This document shows positions 10,834 through 23,104 of a DNA stretch of 64,000 nucleotides, one piece after another; within the stretch, counting starts at the first letter, position 1, and every line of letters begins with the position of its first letter. The notes under the pieces were generated by a model, which was given only the letters and a program-made list of their open reading frames with translations, was not told the DNA's origin and ran no database searches. Origin of the DNA: Epiperipatus broadwayi (Eukaryota > Onychophora > Udeonychophora > Euonychophora > Peripatidae); the NCBI GenBank assembly GCA_028023455.1, contig JAQFVV010000031.1, positions 3,474,001-3,538,000 on the forward strand, given 5' to 3'. A program made the position numbers and the translations under genes.

Positions 10834-12930
10834 TATATTTAAAATTTTGTAATTGAAATACACTTTTTACCAAAAAATAGACCATATCTCCAAGTTTTTT
10901 TCCGTTGCTTTACTTTTCAATTACTCATAGCTAATTCTCGTATTTAAGATCATCAGCTAATTTTACAAGCTCTCACATCACATAATAGTTACTCTTTCTC
11001 TTCATAACCTTTTCAGTATATATATATATGTATTCATTTACTCTTTTTAAGACATCTATATTTCTGATTTTATTTTTCCAATATTATTTTCATCTCCAAA
11101 TTCATATTTCTAAAACCTTCATTTTTTCTACCTTACTTTTTTCTTAATTGTCTATCATTTTATTCCACATAAAACAGTTTAACAAACCATTTTCTCAGTT
11201 TACTTTTAATAGTCCACAAAAAACTTTCTACCCTTATTAAAAGCTTGTAATTCTCACTCTAATTTCTTTATCACTCTTCCATCATCATATTTAAAAGTTC
11301 ATAATTTTCTTTCAACTTATTCTTATTACTTAAATTATTTAAAAATTTATTTCCATTCCAAACGTTTTCTAAATTTTTCAATTTTACAGATTCAAAAGAT
11401 TCAAACATGATCGATAATAACACACTAGCCATATATACAATTAAATTATTTTAAAAAAATTATATTCCATTAAATTAAGCCTCTTTTTAATGGAGTAATA
11501 ATGGTTGAAATAAAATCTATTGATTATTCTTAACTATTTTTATTTATATCTTCTAATAATTCAACTGGAATCTTATCAATTGTTTATGCTTCATCCATCT
11601 TAAGCTCAATTAATGCTTTTCAATTTTGTTCTTTAATATTATGTACCCTATTTCATTCTTATCTATAAGGATTTTTTTTTAATTAAAATAAATAATGGAT
11701 TATTGGTTCTATTCTATGAATCAATCATATATTTTTCCACATTTATAATGTCTTTACTTTCATTACTAATATTTTACCATTACTATCTTTTATTACTATA
11801 TATCCCTGAAACTCTGCTTATCTCATCCTACATGTTTTATTCTACTATAAAATTTCATCAAATAATTTCTTTGGAGTTTCTTTAATTCCTTAGAATCTGC
11901 TTTTAGCTATTCCCTTATAGCTTTATCTCTTTATATTTTGATTCGCTATTCTGTTAAGCCTTTTATTCATACTTCTACGACCTATATAATTCACATTTAT
12001 TTCATTTTATCTCTATCACTTTATCATCTCTATGCTAACCCAAAACTTCTTTTATTTTTTCTTTAAGGTATTCTCTCTACTGTAGCATCTTTTAAATTTT
12101 TCTAGATTAAATTTCATCTTTTATTTTGAATTTACTTTATTATTTACACTACTACTACTATTTATGCATATTTTCTCATCTAGAAAATCAGAATTTTTTC
12201 CTCCAGTAACTCCTTTTAATTTATTAATTGCTCATTTCTTTCTTATCTCAATTTTTATTTTTATTTTAAAAAATAATCTTAACTCTACAACATATAAATT
12301 ATCTAAATTTGTGTCTATTCTAAAGTATATACAAGTATTCTTAATACTGTATTTAAACCTATTTTGAATCAAACTATATTCTACTTAAAATATAGTCTTA
12401 CCTAATAGAGCTCCATGTATAATTTTCTTTTTATGATTTTAGATCATCTACACATTAGTATAATATTATTTTCTTTATAAAAATTTAATAATTTTTCATC
12501 TACTTTATTTTTTAATCTTAATTCAAAATCCCCAATAATTTATAGTCACTTTTCCCATTATGACTACACTACTATTTTTCCATTTCTTTTCAAAGATTTC
12601 TTCAATTTTTCATTAAAATTATTGATTGGCATATGCACCTGAATAGTTAATTATAAAACTATTTTTTTGTTTTTAATCCAAAAAATAATATCTATACTAT
12701 TATGTTTATTTTTTTCTCAAGAGTCCAAAATTCTTACATTTTCTCTCTCTATTCAACATAATCAACCTGTTTAAAGAGTCCTCCAATTATTTCTATTCTT
12801 CTTTGACAATAAAAATTCCTATTTTTTTCTGACTTTTTCATTATTATAACATTTGATCTATCTATTTTTTAATACTAATGATTTTCTGGGAATCTATTCC
12901 TCTGCTTGAATAGTTTTTGATTTACTTTCT
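10834..12930 (-). mobile_element. Fossil RTE-like LINE, antisense (T-rich block)
   Basis: Read on the minus strand, 12480-12680 gives 'IQVHMPINNFNEKLK', then 'VIMG' and 'KVDEKLLNFYKENNIILM'. These match the apurinic-type endonuclease of RTE elements ('IQVYMPT...VIMGDWNAKVG...LLEFCEENNL'). Minus strand 11545-11640 gives 'KIEKALIELKMDEA..IDKI' and 'PVELLED', the linker ahead of RT. Stops are frequent. The pyrimidine-rich plus strand is explained by the A-rich sense strand of this LINE. The T-rich segment 8431-9049 on the other side of the TIR element is probably its continuation, although no clear protein match was found there. Confidence 0.55.
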
Positions 12931-12951
12931 GTAACATATATCATAAGCAAT

Positions 12952-13698
12952 ATGCTTCAGATCTGCAGGAAATGTTGCAGGAGTTATCAGATGAAAGTAG
13001 AAAAGTAGGACTAAAAATAAATGTTAAAAAGACTAAAGTAATGTTTAATCAATTTGCTCAAAATATGAAAATAAAGATTGATTATGATAAATTAGAAGAA
13101 GTTAACAGTTACAAATACCTTGGTCAGATTATTAATACAGATGGAAACATAATGGAGGAAATTAATCATAGAATTAAACTTGGTTGGAGTGCTTTTGGTA
13201 GAAATAACTTGATACTAAAAGGAAATATGCCTATGTGTTTGAAAAGGAAGGTTTTTAACAAATGTGTTTTACCAGTTCTTACTTATGGATCTGAGACTTG
13301 GACACTTAATAGAAGAGCAATTCAGAGACTTCAGACCACTCAAAGAAGTATGGAGAGATGTATGTTGGGAATAACAAGAAGAGATCATAAATGCAATGTA
13401 TGGGTAAGAGAACAAACAGGTGTTACTGACCTCATTGAAAAAATTAAAAGATTGAAGTGGAATTGGGCTGGACATATTGTTAGAAGAGATGATAATAGAT
13501 GGACAATTGAAATTTTAAACTAGATTCCAAGAGATTGTAAAAGACCCAGAAAGAGACCACATGTGAGATGGATGGATGAAATAAGAAAGTGTGCAGGGGT
13601 GATGTGGAGAAGAGAAGCTAAAGATCGGAGAAGATGGATTAAACTTGGAGAGACCTTCATTCTGCAGTGGATTGATAATGGTTGATAATGATGATGAT
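12952..13698 (+). mobile_element. RTE-like LINE, 5'-truncated sister copy with premature stop
   Basis: Nearly identical to 44621-45363, starting at ATGCTTCAG. The frame 12972-13523 (183 codons) is broken by TAG at 13521, where the sister copy has TGG (Trp). The same frame continues to the C-terminal 'GETFILQWIDNG' at about 13682 and a GATGATGAT/(AT)n tail. It starts after the FADD motif. Confidence 0.88.
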
Positions 13699-13750
13699 AT
13701 ATATATATATGAATTATTATTTTTGATATACTATATCATTTTATATTATT

Positions 13751-13816
13751 AAAACAGGCAAAACTCACTATAAATGCCACACACAAGCATAAGAGATAGT
13801 GGTCATGTGATGTTTA
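13751..13816. mobile_element. Minimal 66-bp copy of the hammerhead family with target duplication
   Basis: Only the two ends remain: AAAACAGGCAAAACTCACTA joined through ACACAAGCATAAGAG to GGTCATGTGATGTTTAT. The direct repeat TTTTATATTAT (13739-13749 and 13817-13827) flanks it. Both true termini sit next to target duplication, so this looks like an internally deleted RNA that inserted, rather than a degraded full copy. It has no ribozyme core. Confidence 0.6.
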
Positions 13817-13827
13817 TTTTATATTAT

Positions 13828-15324
13828 AATCAAAATATGCATAGGATATCCAGCTAGACCTTTACTACCCATCTTAATTACTAAAGATATAAAAATAGAG
13901 ATCAGTACTACTATTAATGAACTGAGATTTGTTCAAAACAACAAAAATATGACCAGAATCTTTTTAATGGTTGTTCTAAAACTAGTAGAAAACTGATCCA
14001 TTATATCTTAAATTATGAGAGATAACAGACAGTCATATTGACCAGAAGTATATATTTAAAACTAAAAAAAAGATAGATATTTAGCAAATTAGTCAAACTT
14101 TACATTATATGCAGCATTTGCAACAGCTGTTTAATGTAAAAGCATAAAATACTATATATCATTATAATTGATTTCTTAGCATATTAGTAAAATAATAAAT
14201 TCAAGTCTCAAATTTCCTGGATCAATTCTTAGTCATATAAAAAAGAAATATGTTTAGTCAAATAAAATTATTGTATATTCAAACATCGTGTTTATTTTAT
14301 TTATTTTTTTATTTGCTCCTTTCTTTTTTCAGAATATAGTTGTTGTTTTTTTGTCTTCAGTTATAGTTTTCATCACTTGGATTTGATAAAACATTTTTTT
14401 TGGCATTTAAGCATTGGAAATAATGATCAAAACAATAGAAACATTTAAGATAAACCAAAACAAAATACTTTTTTAAAAAAAATCTCAAAAAAAAATATTG
14501 AAATGCATTGAATAAATTTGAAAATCTTGAACGTAATAATAAATTATGATAATGTGGACTGAAAAATGGTAGTACCTTATCAATGACAATTCTTCTTTCT
14601 TATGGAATATTGCCCTGTGTGATTTATCACAGTTGGTAAAGGACAGATTTGACAGCTAAAGGTTTCTCAATTCAGATACTCAAATATCAGATGATCCTAC
14701 ATGCAAATAATTATTCAATTATTTTTATTTATGATAATATTATTATATTTTGCTAAGATGCCTGTTTTATAAAAAAAAACATATCCATATTATTAAAAAT
14801 GCAAGTTAAGCATTATCAAAAACGTAGAAGCACTTTAAAATCCATGAAAATATGGTTGTAACTGACTGATTGGTGAAGCTTTTAAATTACTTAAGAAAAA
14901 AATCAATTAGAAAAAAAAAACAATAAAGGTATATTCTGTATATTTTTCTGCCTCATTCCTCTTCATCGTATATTATGATTGTTTAGAAATAGAAGTAAGG
15001 CAGAACCGAACTACACATAGGTTAAGCCCAGACTGAATCTAATCATGCCAATAAAATATTAAAGGAATTAATAAAAATTTTAAGCATCAAATAGAAAATG
15101 CATACTAGCAATTTTGAATGAATGCTAGAGAATCATCAGATGAGATTATCAATAATTTTAAGGTTAAGGTCATATGTTTAAAAACTTAGTATTTAATTAC
15201 AACCTTAGCATTTTGAATTTACTGGATATGTGATACAAGATTAATGCTACAGATTGGTTTATCATCTCTAATGATTAAAGATATATTTTTGAGGTTATAC
15301 AGTGCAAGTTATAGTAATGAATGA
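13828..15324. other. Intronic AT-rich DNA, nothing recognised
   Basis: Lies within the espin-like intron between the exons at 7831 and 19211. No ORF or repeat family seen. Confidence 0.6.
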
Positions 15325-15912
15325 GAGCTAGAACATTTGTGCATAAAAATCTTTATCTCATGACTACTTGACCATTATCTCCAGATTAATTTCTAGCTTG
15401 TGGCTTAAGTCTGAAAGCACTGCTCATAGATCTCTGGGCATAATGCAACCCAACAGATGCCACCTTTTACCTGCTTAATTAACTATAAAGCTGTGAGTCC
15501 AAAGTGTAAACATTGGGTAGCACTAATGTTTAGAGAGAGTTGCTACTATTTTGACAGATTTTGCAAGCAAAAGAAATGATGGTCAGGTGATGTTTTAGTG
15601 GTTTAATACCAATCCTGATTAAAGAATGATGGTTATGATGGTTATTAAAAAATCAAAGACAAAATGTATAAATACTGAACTAGGTTCAGACCTGTATGAT
15701 TACACAAGTAAATAAGCTTGAACTTAAAACATTATTATGCTTTTATTTGGATTCATAGCTCCACTAAAAAGATAAAAGCTAGCTACTAGAGGATTATATT
15801 AGATCCAAAGATTTAGATGCAGGGCTCTCAGATCACAAATGTCTCACCAATAAAGGCCACAAATTAGAAACTATTCTGAGGATAATGGTTGAATAGGCAC
15901 TAGAAATATATC
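15325..15912. mobile_element. Old diverged hammerhead-family copy in inverted arrangement
   Basis: The left part (TTGTGCATAAAAATCTTTATC, AGCACTGCTCATAGATCT) matches one orientation of the family. From about 15545 the sequence matches the other orientation (GATGGTCAGGTGATGTTTTAG, then GGTTCAGACCTGTATGA, then AGAAACTATTCTGAGG). Many substitutions are present and the CTGATGA core is lost. No flanking duplication is recognisable. Confidence 0.5.
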
Positions 15913-16230
15913 TTGATATTGTAACGTTTATTTATATACGTTGCAAATATATTGGCATTTGGTAAAAGCTAAAAAATAAAAGTAAATTTAGATTTTTTTT
16001 TTGACTAATTTTTTTTAAAAAAAACAAAGTACAATGAAAGTTAAATTTTTCTTTCGTATTTTTTTATGTAATTAGAAATAAAAGTTAGAATTGGAGAGAA
16101 CAAAAGACACAAATTACCAATCTAGATAAGAGAAAGTAAAAATATTTCAACTAATTAAAGATGGCAGAATTATGCTAAAAAAAAATAGAGACTTTGTAAC
16201 ATAAATTTTGTAAAGAATATATAAGATTTT

Positions 16231-16590
16231 CAATGGATATTTTGACAAACAAAAGATATGCGCAGAAGTCGGAAAACTGGCCTCTAGAGAGTATAAAAGG
16301 CAGAGATCAGTTTGAAGAACATCTTGTTTTTTCTGTTTTTCCTTTGGCTGGTTTTGGATTATTAAATCCAAGACCACTTCACGATGAAATAATCCTTCAT
16401 GCGGGAGTAGACCGGGGCTTTAGCTGACATCATTAAGAAGATGGATACTAGAAAAGCCTCTGTGACTAGCTTTCGGAATAGACTACAAGATCAACTAATA
16501 ATCAAAGGCTGAGCTCTATTCTAACCCAAAAAACTATGCATAGTAAGCTACAATCTTCATGAATTCACAAAACTTACCGGTAAGCTATGA
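16231..16590 (+). promoter_or_regulatory. TATA-bearing, GC-balanced segment (possible LTR or promoter)
   Basis: GAGAGTATAAAAGGCAGAGA (16287) is a good TATA box. It is followed by a block far less AT-rich than its surroundings (to about 16590), with no long ORF. It lies inside the large espin-like intron, so an LTR-retrotransposon relic is more likely than a host promoter. No paired LTR was found. Confidence 0.3.
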
Positions 16591-17163
16591 TTCATTATTC
16601 CCGATTGTGACAAAATTATACGTTTGCAAACAATTTTTAAAAATATGTTTAAACAATCCCGATAGAGACATTAATTTTCTTGCGCAAGGGACATTCATTT
16701 TAGGAACTTTCTAGAAGAAATTTGGAAGTGAACTGTAATTGTGAAATTGTTTTTTTTATTAATTGATTTATATCCGAATTAGTGTGTGTTCTCTCCAGTT
16801 TAATTAACAATTTAACGTTAAATATTTCCGTTTGTTAGAATAAAAGAGATTTTACTTTTATCAATCTTTTTCATTTGTGCGTTATTAATAATAGTTATTA
16901 TTTTTTATTATTAAATCTATTAGTAGTTTAATAAGATTTTAAAATGTAATTTACCTTTGCCAATATGTTTGAATAAGCCCAGGAATAATAATCTTAAAAA
17001 AAATAATTCTCGTTACGGTATGATGTAATACCGATTAGTTTAAAAGTTTTTTTTTATTTGTGAGATGTTATATGACGATTTCAGCGAATTCTTAGGAATT
17101 CTGGCACCCAGATTAAATAAATTAAAAGCTGATTTCGTCAATAGCACTATTCTCAACAATTAA

Positions 17164-17255
17164 TAGGCCGAGTTGATCAGGAAATATAGCTATGTTTTTA
17201 GAATAGAAATATAACTCTTCTTTTTTGACATAGCTTGATCAACTCACGCGCAGTT
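17164..17255. repeat. Imperfect palindrome
   Basis: GAGTTGATCA...ATAGCTATG and CATAGCTTGATCAACTC face each other across about 35 bp. Purpose unknown. Confidence 0.5.
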
Positions 17256-17304
17256 TATATTAGCGTGTAGAGGCCTAGCAAACGGAAAATGTTATAATAT
17301 ACAA

Positions 17305-17440
17305 ATCTTCTAGCATCCATTGATTACTATATTTCACACTGGATAGCATTACTGTTTTGAAAGACTTGTTACTGTTTTAACAGATTATGTAAGCATAAGA
17401 AATGGTGATCATGTGAAATTTTAGTGGTTTAATTACTGAA
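17305..17440. mobile_element. Diverged tail fragment of the hammerhead family
   Basis: AGCATCCATTGATTACT, a gap, TGTTTTAACAGATTATGTAAG and then GTGATCATGTGAAATTTTAG match the tail end of the unit seen at 56620-56735. It is truncated and degraded. Confidence 0.45.
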
Positions 17441-19210
17441 TTACTTGTAAGCTACTACTATTGATTGTTTTTGTCAGGTTTTTAGTCTTTAATTAAATTG
17501 AAACCTTTATTTACAAGAACATTATTGTACTATGAAACTAATAACTCATTTGAAAACTATTCTACAATTGAACTAATAAATTATTTTAAAAACCTATGGC
17601 AAAATTTTACCAGAAAGCTACTGAAGGCAACTGCTTACCTGATAACTATAAAAATTCATTTTTCATTAGCTAGTTTTGAACTTATAATAATGGCTTCTTT
17701 CTCAGGAGATGTGATCTTTCAGCAATGAAATGATAGGCTGAATGCAACAGTTCAGCTCACTTAATCAAACTGCCTTTTTAAACTTTTTATCAGGAATCAG
17801 TCTGGAATTTTATCATCTGACTCGGCTGCCATTTTTTCACTATGCTATTCACATAGAATACTCTTCAACTAAAATAATTGCTCTCCTGGCAATTATTCTA
17901 CAATAAATTCAATTGCTCACTAGCAAGCTATTTTTCATTTAAAATTGTTTTTCCAACTACTTTAGCTTTGGTCCAATCATCAACAACTGCAGTGAGCCTT
18001 CTGTTGACTATATATATATATAATGCATTATATAATCAATTATAATCTTATTTTTAGCAAACACTTAATATTTTAATTTGATTTTAAATAAAATAAAATT
18101 TCTAATTATTGCTATATAAAACTTCAATTTTTCTTTTTAACTTCAGGATACTGCTTGCTATACATATTTACTTAATACACAGATAAATAATGTATTAATA
18201 ACGTTGAATCTTCTTTAAAACAAATGAGATAAATATTTATTAATATATATTCAATAAGTAATAAAATTTATTTTTTACATAATTAGAGATATTGAAGTAA
18301 ATAGGACTATGGAACTATTGAAATGAGAAATCCAAATTGAATAAAAACAAAACTTAGAAAGCTGAATGTGAGTCTAATAATAAACTAAAAATAGCAGGGA
18401 TTTTGTTCATAATATTTAAAAAGTTAGAAAAAAACAAAAATATAAAAACTGAATTGCAATAATCAAGAAAGCTTTTTTTTTTAAAAAAAAAAGTGAAATG
18501 TCAGCCAATAAGATGAAAAGTAATAAAAATGTATTGGATTGAAAATGCCTTTCTGAGGCTCATAAAAATGAAATGAAAAAGAAAAATATGAAAAATAAAG
18601 AATGGTCTTATAAAAGAAATAAGAAATAACAAGATTTAGAGAAAATATTTAGAAAGATGTATGGAGATTTTTAGAAGTAAATGGGGGAATAATAAAAATG
18701 TTAAAAAATAATATAGTAGAGAATTATTAAAAATAATAGGGATAAAAAATATGAATTGCACAAGTTAATTTTTTCAGACTTTCAGACTTCCAATTGGTTT
18801 TTTTTTTAATTTTACTCAGGTGTTATTCTTCCAATCTACTAAACCAAACAATAATGTATCTTATAAATAAAATTAGGCTTATATTTAGAAGTTAAGATGT
18901 TTTGAAAAAGTAGGAAGATGAAAAAGGTAAAGAAAAATGAATAATTAAGTAATCTTAATATATATATTGCTAAAAAATAAACACAATGAGATCTAGATAG
19001 CAATGATTTCTCAATTCCAATCTAAGAACCAATTTTGGAAAAACATTTGTTTACACTACTAATCTGAACTGATTGTAAAGGAGAATGACACTTTGTGTAG
19101 ATTGATCTTGTGCACTTCATTTTAGATATAACATTATAATAAAAACGAATGTATTGAATCTATCATCAAGTAATAAATATATATTTATCATAAAGATCAT
19201 TAGCACTTAC
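17441..19210. other. Intronic AT-rich DNA, nothing recognised
   Basis: Rest of the same intron. The A-rich stretch 18290-18960 may be an old LINE, but gave no convincing protein match. Confidence 0.55.
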
Positions 19211-19378
19211 TCGCAGTCTCTCTTCTGCTTCTTGACGAGCTTTTTCTGCCTGTTGTTTAGCTAAAATTTGTTTCTTCCATGGCGGAATTGGATTTCCTTG
19301 ATTATCTCGATCAGGAATTATATCAATAAACTTTTCTGTTGTTATATCTTTTTTAACACTAAGATGTTTTTCATGTTC
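19211..19378 (-). CDS. ESPN: Espin-like gene, exon with first IPPW block of the actin-bundling region
   Basis: This 168-bp exon (56 codons, phase 0 at both ends) has acceptor AAATTTAG and donor CTGCGA then GTAAGT. It encodes 'IIPDRDNQGNPIPPWKKQ' followed by an Ala/Glu/Lys/Arg helix ('AEKARQEAEERLR'). The pattern of an acidic turn, 'QGxPIPxWKxQ', and a long charged helix matches the C-terminal actin-bundling part of espins as I know the family. Espins cross-link parallel actin filaments in microvilli, hair-cell stereocilia and similar protrusions. Taperin and phostensin carry related 'IPxW...MPAW' motifs and are the main alternative. The tryptophan-to-tryptophan spacing here, 35 residues counting into the next exon, is the spacing I recall for espin and is longer than in phostensin. 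Confidence 0.75.
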
Positions 19379-20443
19379 CTAAATTTAGATAAAAAAAATA
19401 CATAACAGTAAATAAAATAATAGGCACATACCTATATTTTATAGTTATTTAAGAGCAATAATTATTCAATTTCATATTACTTATAATCAGAACTAGCCTG
19501 ATAATTAGTTTGACTCTGCCATCTGGTATCCATGGGTTATTTATTCTTAAATGGATTATTTACAACTAGAATGATATAATGTAGCTTTATTTTATAAGAT
19601 AGCAATTTTAAAATTTCCAGTCTCTTTCGAAGGTAATTTTTTTGTTTGGTTTGTTTTTAATTCAGAAAAAATAAGCAATCCAGTTGATTTAATATCAGTT
19701 TTCTTCTGTACAATTTAGTGCCATAGCAGTAGAATGAATGCTCGTGGATTGAAAACCTATTAATTCTGCAGTTCAAATATCACATCTGGGGCAAGCAACT
19801 AACCATTCAATTTTTTTTATTATTAACAATAATTTTTATTTCCATTATCTAAACCTATGCTGATAAATTTATTTAAGTATAAACATTAAATTAAATTCTG
19901 TTTTGATCTGACTTATTTTACCATTACTTTGTATTTCTATTTTTTTTCTTCTTTTTTTTTATCAAATTTTTTTTTCCTTCTTCTTTAATACCTCTTTTCA
20001 AATATAATACAATTTAGTTCACGTGAGCCGTGATAAAGATTTTAAAAAAAAAAAAGCTAATTATAACTTAAAAATTAATTTGAAATCAACAAATAATTCA
20101 TGATTCTAACTTGCACAATACTTTGTATAACAAATTTATTTCTTTTATTTTAGTTCTACTATTTAAGATAATGCTGGATAGAGATTTATTAAACAATACA
20201 ATATGACATTTATTAATTACGCAAACTTACTGAAGCAAAAAAAAAAAGGTTTGCTATATAAAATTTAGTCTCATAAAAATTCTAAATTCTGTGTTGTATA
20301 TATTTTAATCTGGCTTATATATTTGTAAAATTGTTTAAACAAAGGCTATTAATAAAATATAAAAATAGTTTATATAAATGAATATTACATGAAATTATTA
20401 AAGATCTATAATAATTTTATATAGAAATTTCTAAAAATCACTT

Positions 20444-20506
20444 ATTCAAAGGTTAAAGATCTCATGATATAGCCTGGATTCAAATCCAGGGTGAGTGAAT
20501 CTTTGA
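20444..20506 (+). repeat. tRNA-like T-arm remnant
   Basis: CCTGGATTCAAATCCAGG forms a perfect 5-bp T-arm with a B-box. CAAAG and CTTTG about 60 bp apart could be the ends of an acceptor stem. It is too short and D-arm-less for a normal tRNA, so probably a SINE or pseudo-tRNA remnant. Confidence 0.35.
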
Positions 20507-20736
20507 TATTTTTTTAAATCACAAGCATTATTCTTTCAGACAGTTATTTTACAGAAAATTCAATTGACCATCCAGTATTGGTCACTAGATGAATAATTGG
20601 CTAGAACAAACAAGAATAATCTCTAATAGTCAGGTGAATGTTATTGCAGTAATATGTGAACTTAACAATTGCTGATTTACTTCTATAAAACTCAATGAAA
20701 TATTGAAGTTTAAAACATCTAAAATGTATTTGGTTT

Positions 20737-20920
20737 TTGTTTTTTTTTTTTTTTTTTTTTTTTTTAGAAAGTTTTTATTTATTTATAAAATTTCTTTTTC
20801 ATTAAATGTAAAACAAAAAAAAAGAAAACAAGAAAGAAAAAAAAAAAGATAAAAAAACCAAGAAACAGGATAAAAAAAAACACATAAAAAAAAAAAAAAA
20901 ACAAAAAAAAGAAAACAAGA
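20737..20920. repeat. Poly-T tract followed by A-rich tract
   Basis: About 24 consecutive Ts (20742-20765), then A/G-rich sequence to 20920 and a short GC-rich patch (20937-21000). Overlapping Phe-rich minus-strand ORFs here are low-complexity artefacts. Confidence 0.85.
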
Positions 20921-21819
20921 AAAGATGGTTGTATTCCCTCCTTTGGGGGGGGCCTTCCTCTCCCTCCTTCTGTAGAGGGGCGACCCACGCCAAGAAAAGA
21001 GGAAAAAAAAGCAAAGAACGAAACCCTCATACCAAGAGTGATATGATTTTTCAATTAACATACTGGTTGTACTAACTTATAATATATTTTGAATTAATTA
21101 TAGTTTGGATAACATATTTTTTGGTGAAATGCTTTTAAAGAAAAAAATTGAAGGAAAATTTAAAAAAAAAAAATAACTATTAAAAACCTCCACCCCAATA
21201 TGAGAGGGAAAAGTCCAATATAAAAATACATCTAAAATGTATGGTTGATTAAACAATTTATCTGGAAATATTATATTGAAGATGGTTCCATTTGAAAAGA
21301 ACTATTAATGTGGGCTTATAATAGAATTAATGAGGGCTTATAATGCAAAATTTTTATTCAGACCTAGTCTGCATTACAGATTCAAGAAATCTAAAAATGC
21401 TTTTAAGCATCTTAAGTAAAAAACAAGATTCTAATCAAAATTCTTTAAAATTATTAAGTCTTTTAAGAATTGAATTTGATTTTAACACACACCCCTCCTC
21501 CCTCCCACTGATTATTGCACACATCTTTTTTTTTTTAAAAAATATTGCTATCATAGAAAAAATATCCAGTTTCTTAGATCAGTGAAATTATCTTTAATGT
21601 TGGTAAATTGTCACTCACTAGACAGATCTAATAGCTATAAGCTGTAACCCTATTGGTGCAAACTTGTATAGATCATTCTGTCAGTTAATTGTAATTTCTG
21701 TCTTGATATTTAAATTAATTTCTTTCATTTGTTTTTTAGACTATGACATTTCAGAATAAGAAGAGTTTCTTAAATACTCTGGATATATTATGCAACGTCT
21801 AATGTCTCTAAAATTGCCT

Positions 21820-21900
21820 TGACGTAATAAATACTTATCATCTTCATTAATAATTTAAAAAATACTACGTAATAAATAATTATCATCTTCATTAATAATT
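21820..21900. repeat. Short tandem duplication
   Basis: ACGTAATAAATA-TTATCATCTTCATTAATAATT occurs twice, about 48 bp apart. Confidence 0.8.
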
Positions 21901-22853
21901 GCCGTTGTTTTAAGCATATTAAGTTTTAGCATTCATTATAAAGCAGTGATCCTATCATGCATACACCCGTGCATATGTATAGATTAATCTTATACATTTT
22001 AATATACTCATTTTAAATATATAAATAAATATTTAATAAAATTTTGATCAGCAATTGAGTCTTAAAAAGTCAGCACTTGACTTTTGAATTAGAACATATA
22101 TGAAAAAAATGACTTTTTTTTATATATATATACAATTGCGAATAAGTTAGACGTACACTGAATGAGTTATGCACACTCAATAATTCATTAACATTCTTTG
22201 AACAAAATAATTTTTTTTCCTAAATGATTTTTAAATGGTTTAATTAATTCAGTTAAGCCTTTTTAAGTAATTAAGATATATGACAAAAGGAACAAAAATT
22301 TACATTTTAAATTATTTCAGCCTTAATATAAAAAGCTTATAATTTTAACTTGAAAACCAAATAAACACTTTTATTACCATCAGTAACATATTTTTTTATG
22401 TTCCTCTTTAAAGATTTTTTTTTCTTAATTTTTCACCTTTAGCATTCCAAATCTTCTCTTTTTAAAATATTATTTAGATACTATTTAATTAAAATAAAAT
22501 CTTCATGATTTAGAATAGCTAAACAAATCCTCAGTCTTCATTTTTAATTATAATGATTAAAAGAAAGCAAAATCTAAAAAGTAATTTTATATAGTTTTAT
22601 AAATGTATATTTTTATGAGACTGATAAATGTATATTTTTAAAATAAAAGTTATGTATCTAAAATGATTTAAATGAAAAAGAGATTTTATTTATTATAAAA
22701 TTGAGGGTCGTGTGAAAGTCTGAGCTCAAAATACCCTATATATTATATTGTTTGTGCTGATATATATATAGCCTATATGTTAGATATTAAATAAATGTTT
22801 GTAAAATTTCAACTTTTTGTCCACATTCACATACATCGATACACAAATAATGG

Positions 22854-23104
22854 TACTTCTGTATTAGATCTGCCGCCTGTGTTTGTGACAGCAGATTGCC
22901 ATATTAAAAAGTCAAATTTTTAATAATATGAAAAATATAAATTTGTATACAAAATTAATAAACACATCGTAATACTAAATAAAAAAGCTAGCTTGTGACT
23001 TTTTAATACGGCATTCTGTTATTGCAAATACACACACCCTGCTGAAGAAATGCAAGACATTCTGCCACGCAAACCTGGATAGCAGGTCTAATACATAAGT
23101 ATTC
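22854..23104. repeat. Inverted pair of a short repeat
   Basis: Left copy 22854-22917 (TGTATTAGATCTGC ... TTGCCATATTAAAAAGTCAA). Right copy 22997-23104 is the same sequence inverted with an extra internal segment (minus strand: TGTATTAGACCTGC ... ATGCCGTATTAAAAAGTCAC). Probably two head-to-head MITE or SINE copies. Confidence 0.5.

Noticed and set aside
20444-20506. Functional tRNA gene
   Set aside because: Only a T-arm and a short acceptor-like stem; no D-arm or anticodon arm of normal size.
20779-21061. Minus-strand ORFs of 70-92 codons, hydrophobic
   Set aside because: Produced by A-rich low-complexity DNA (poly-Phe/Leu reading); all overlap one another.
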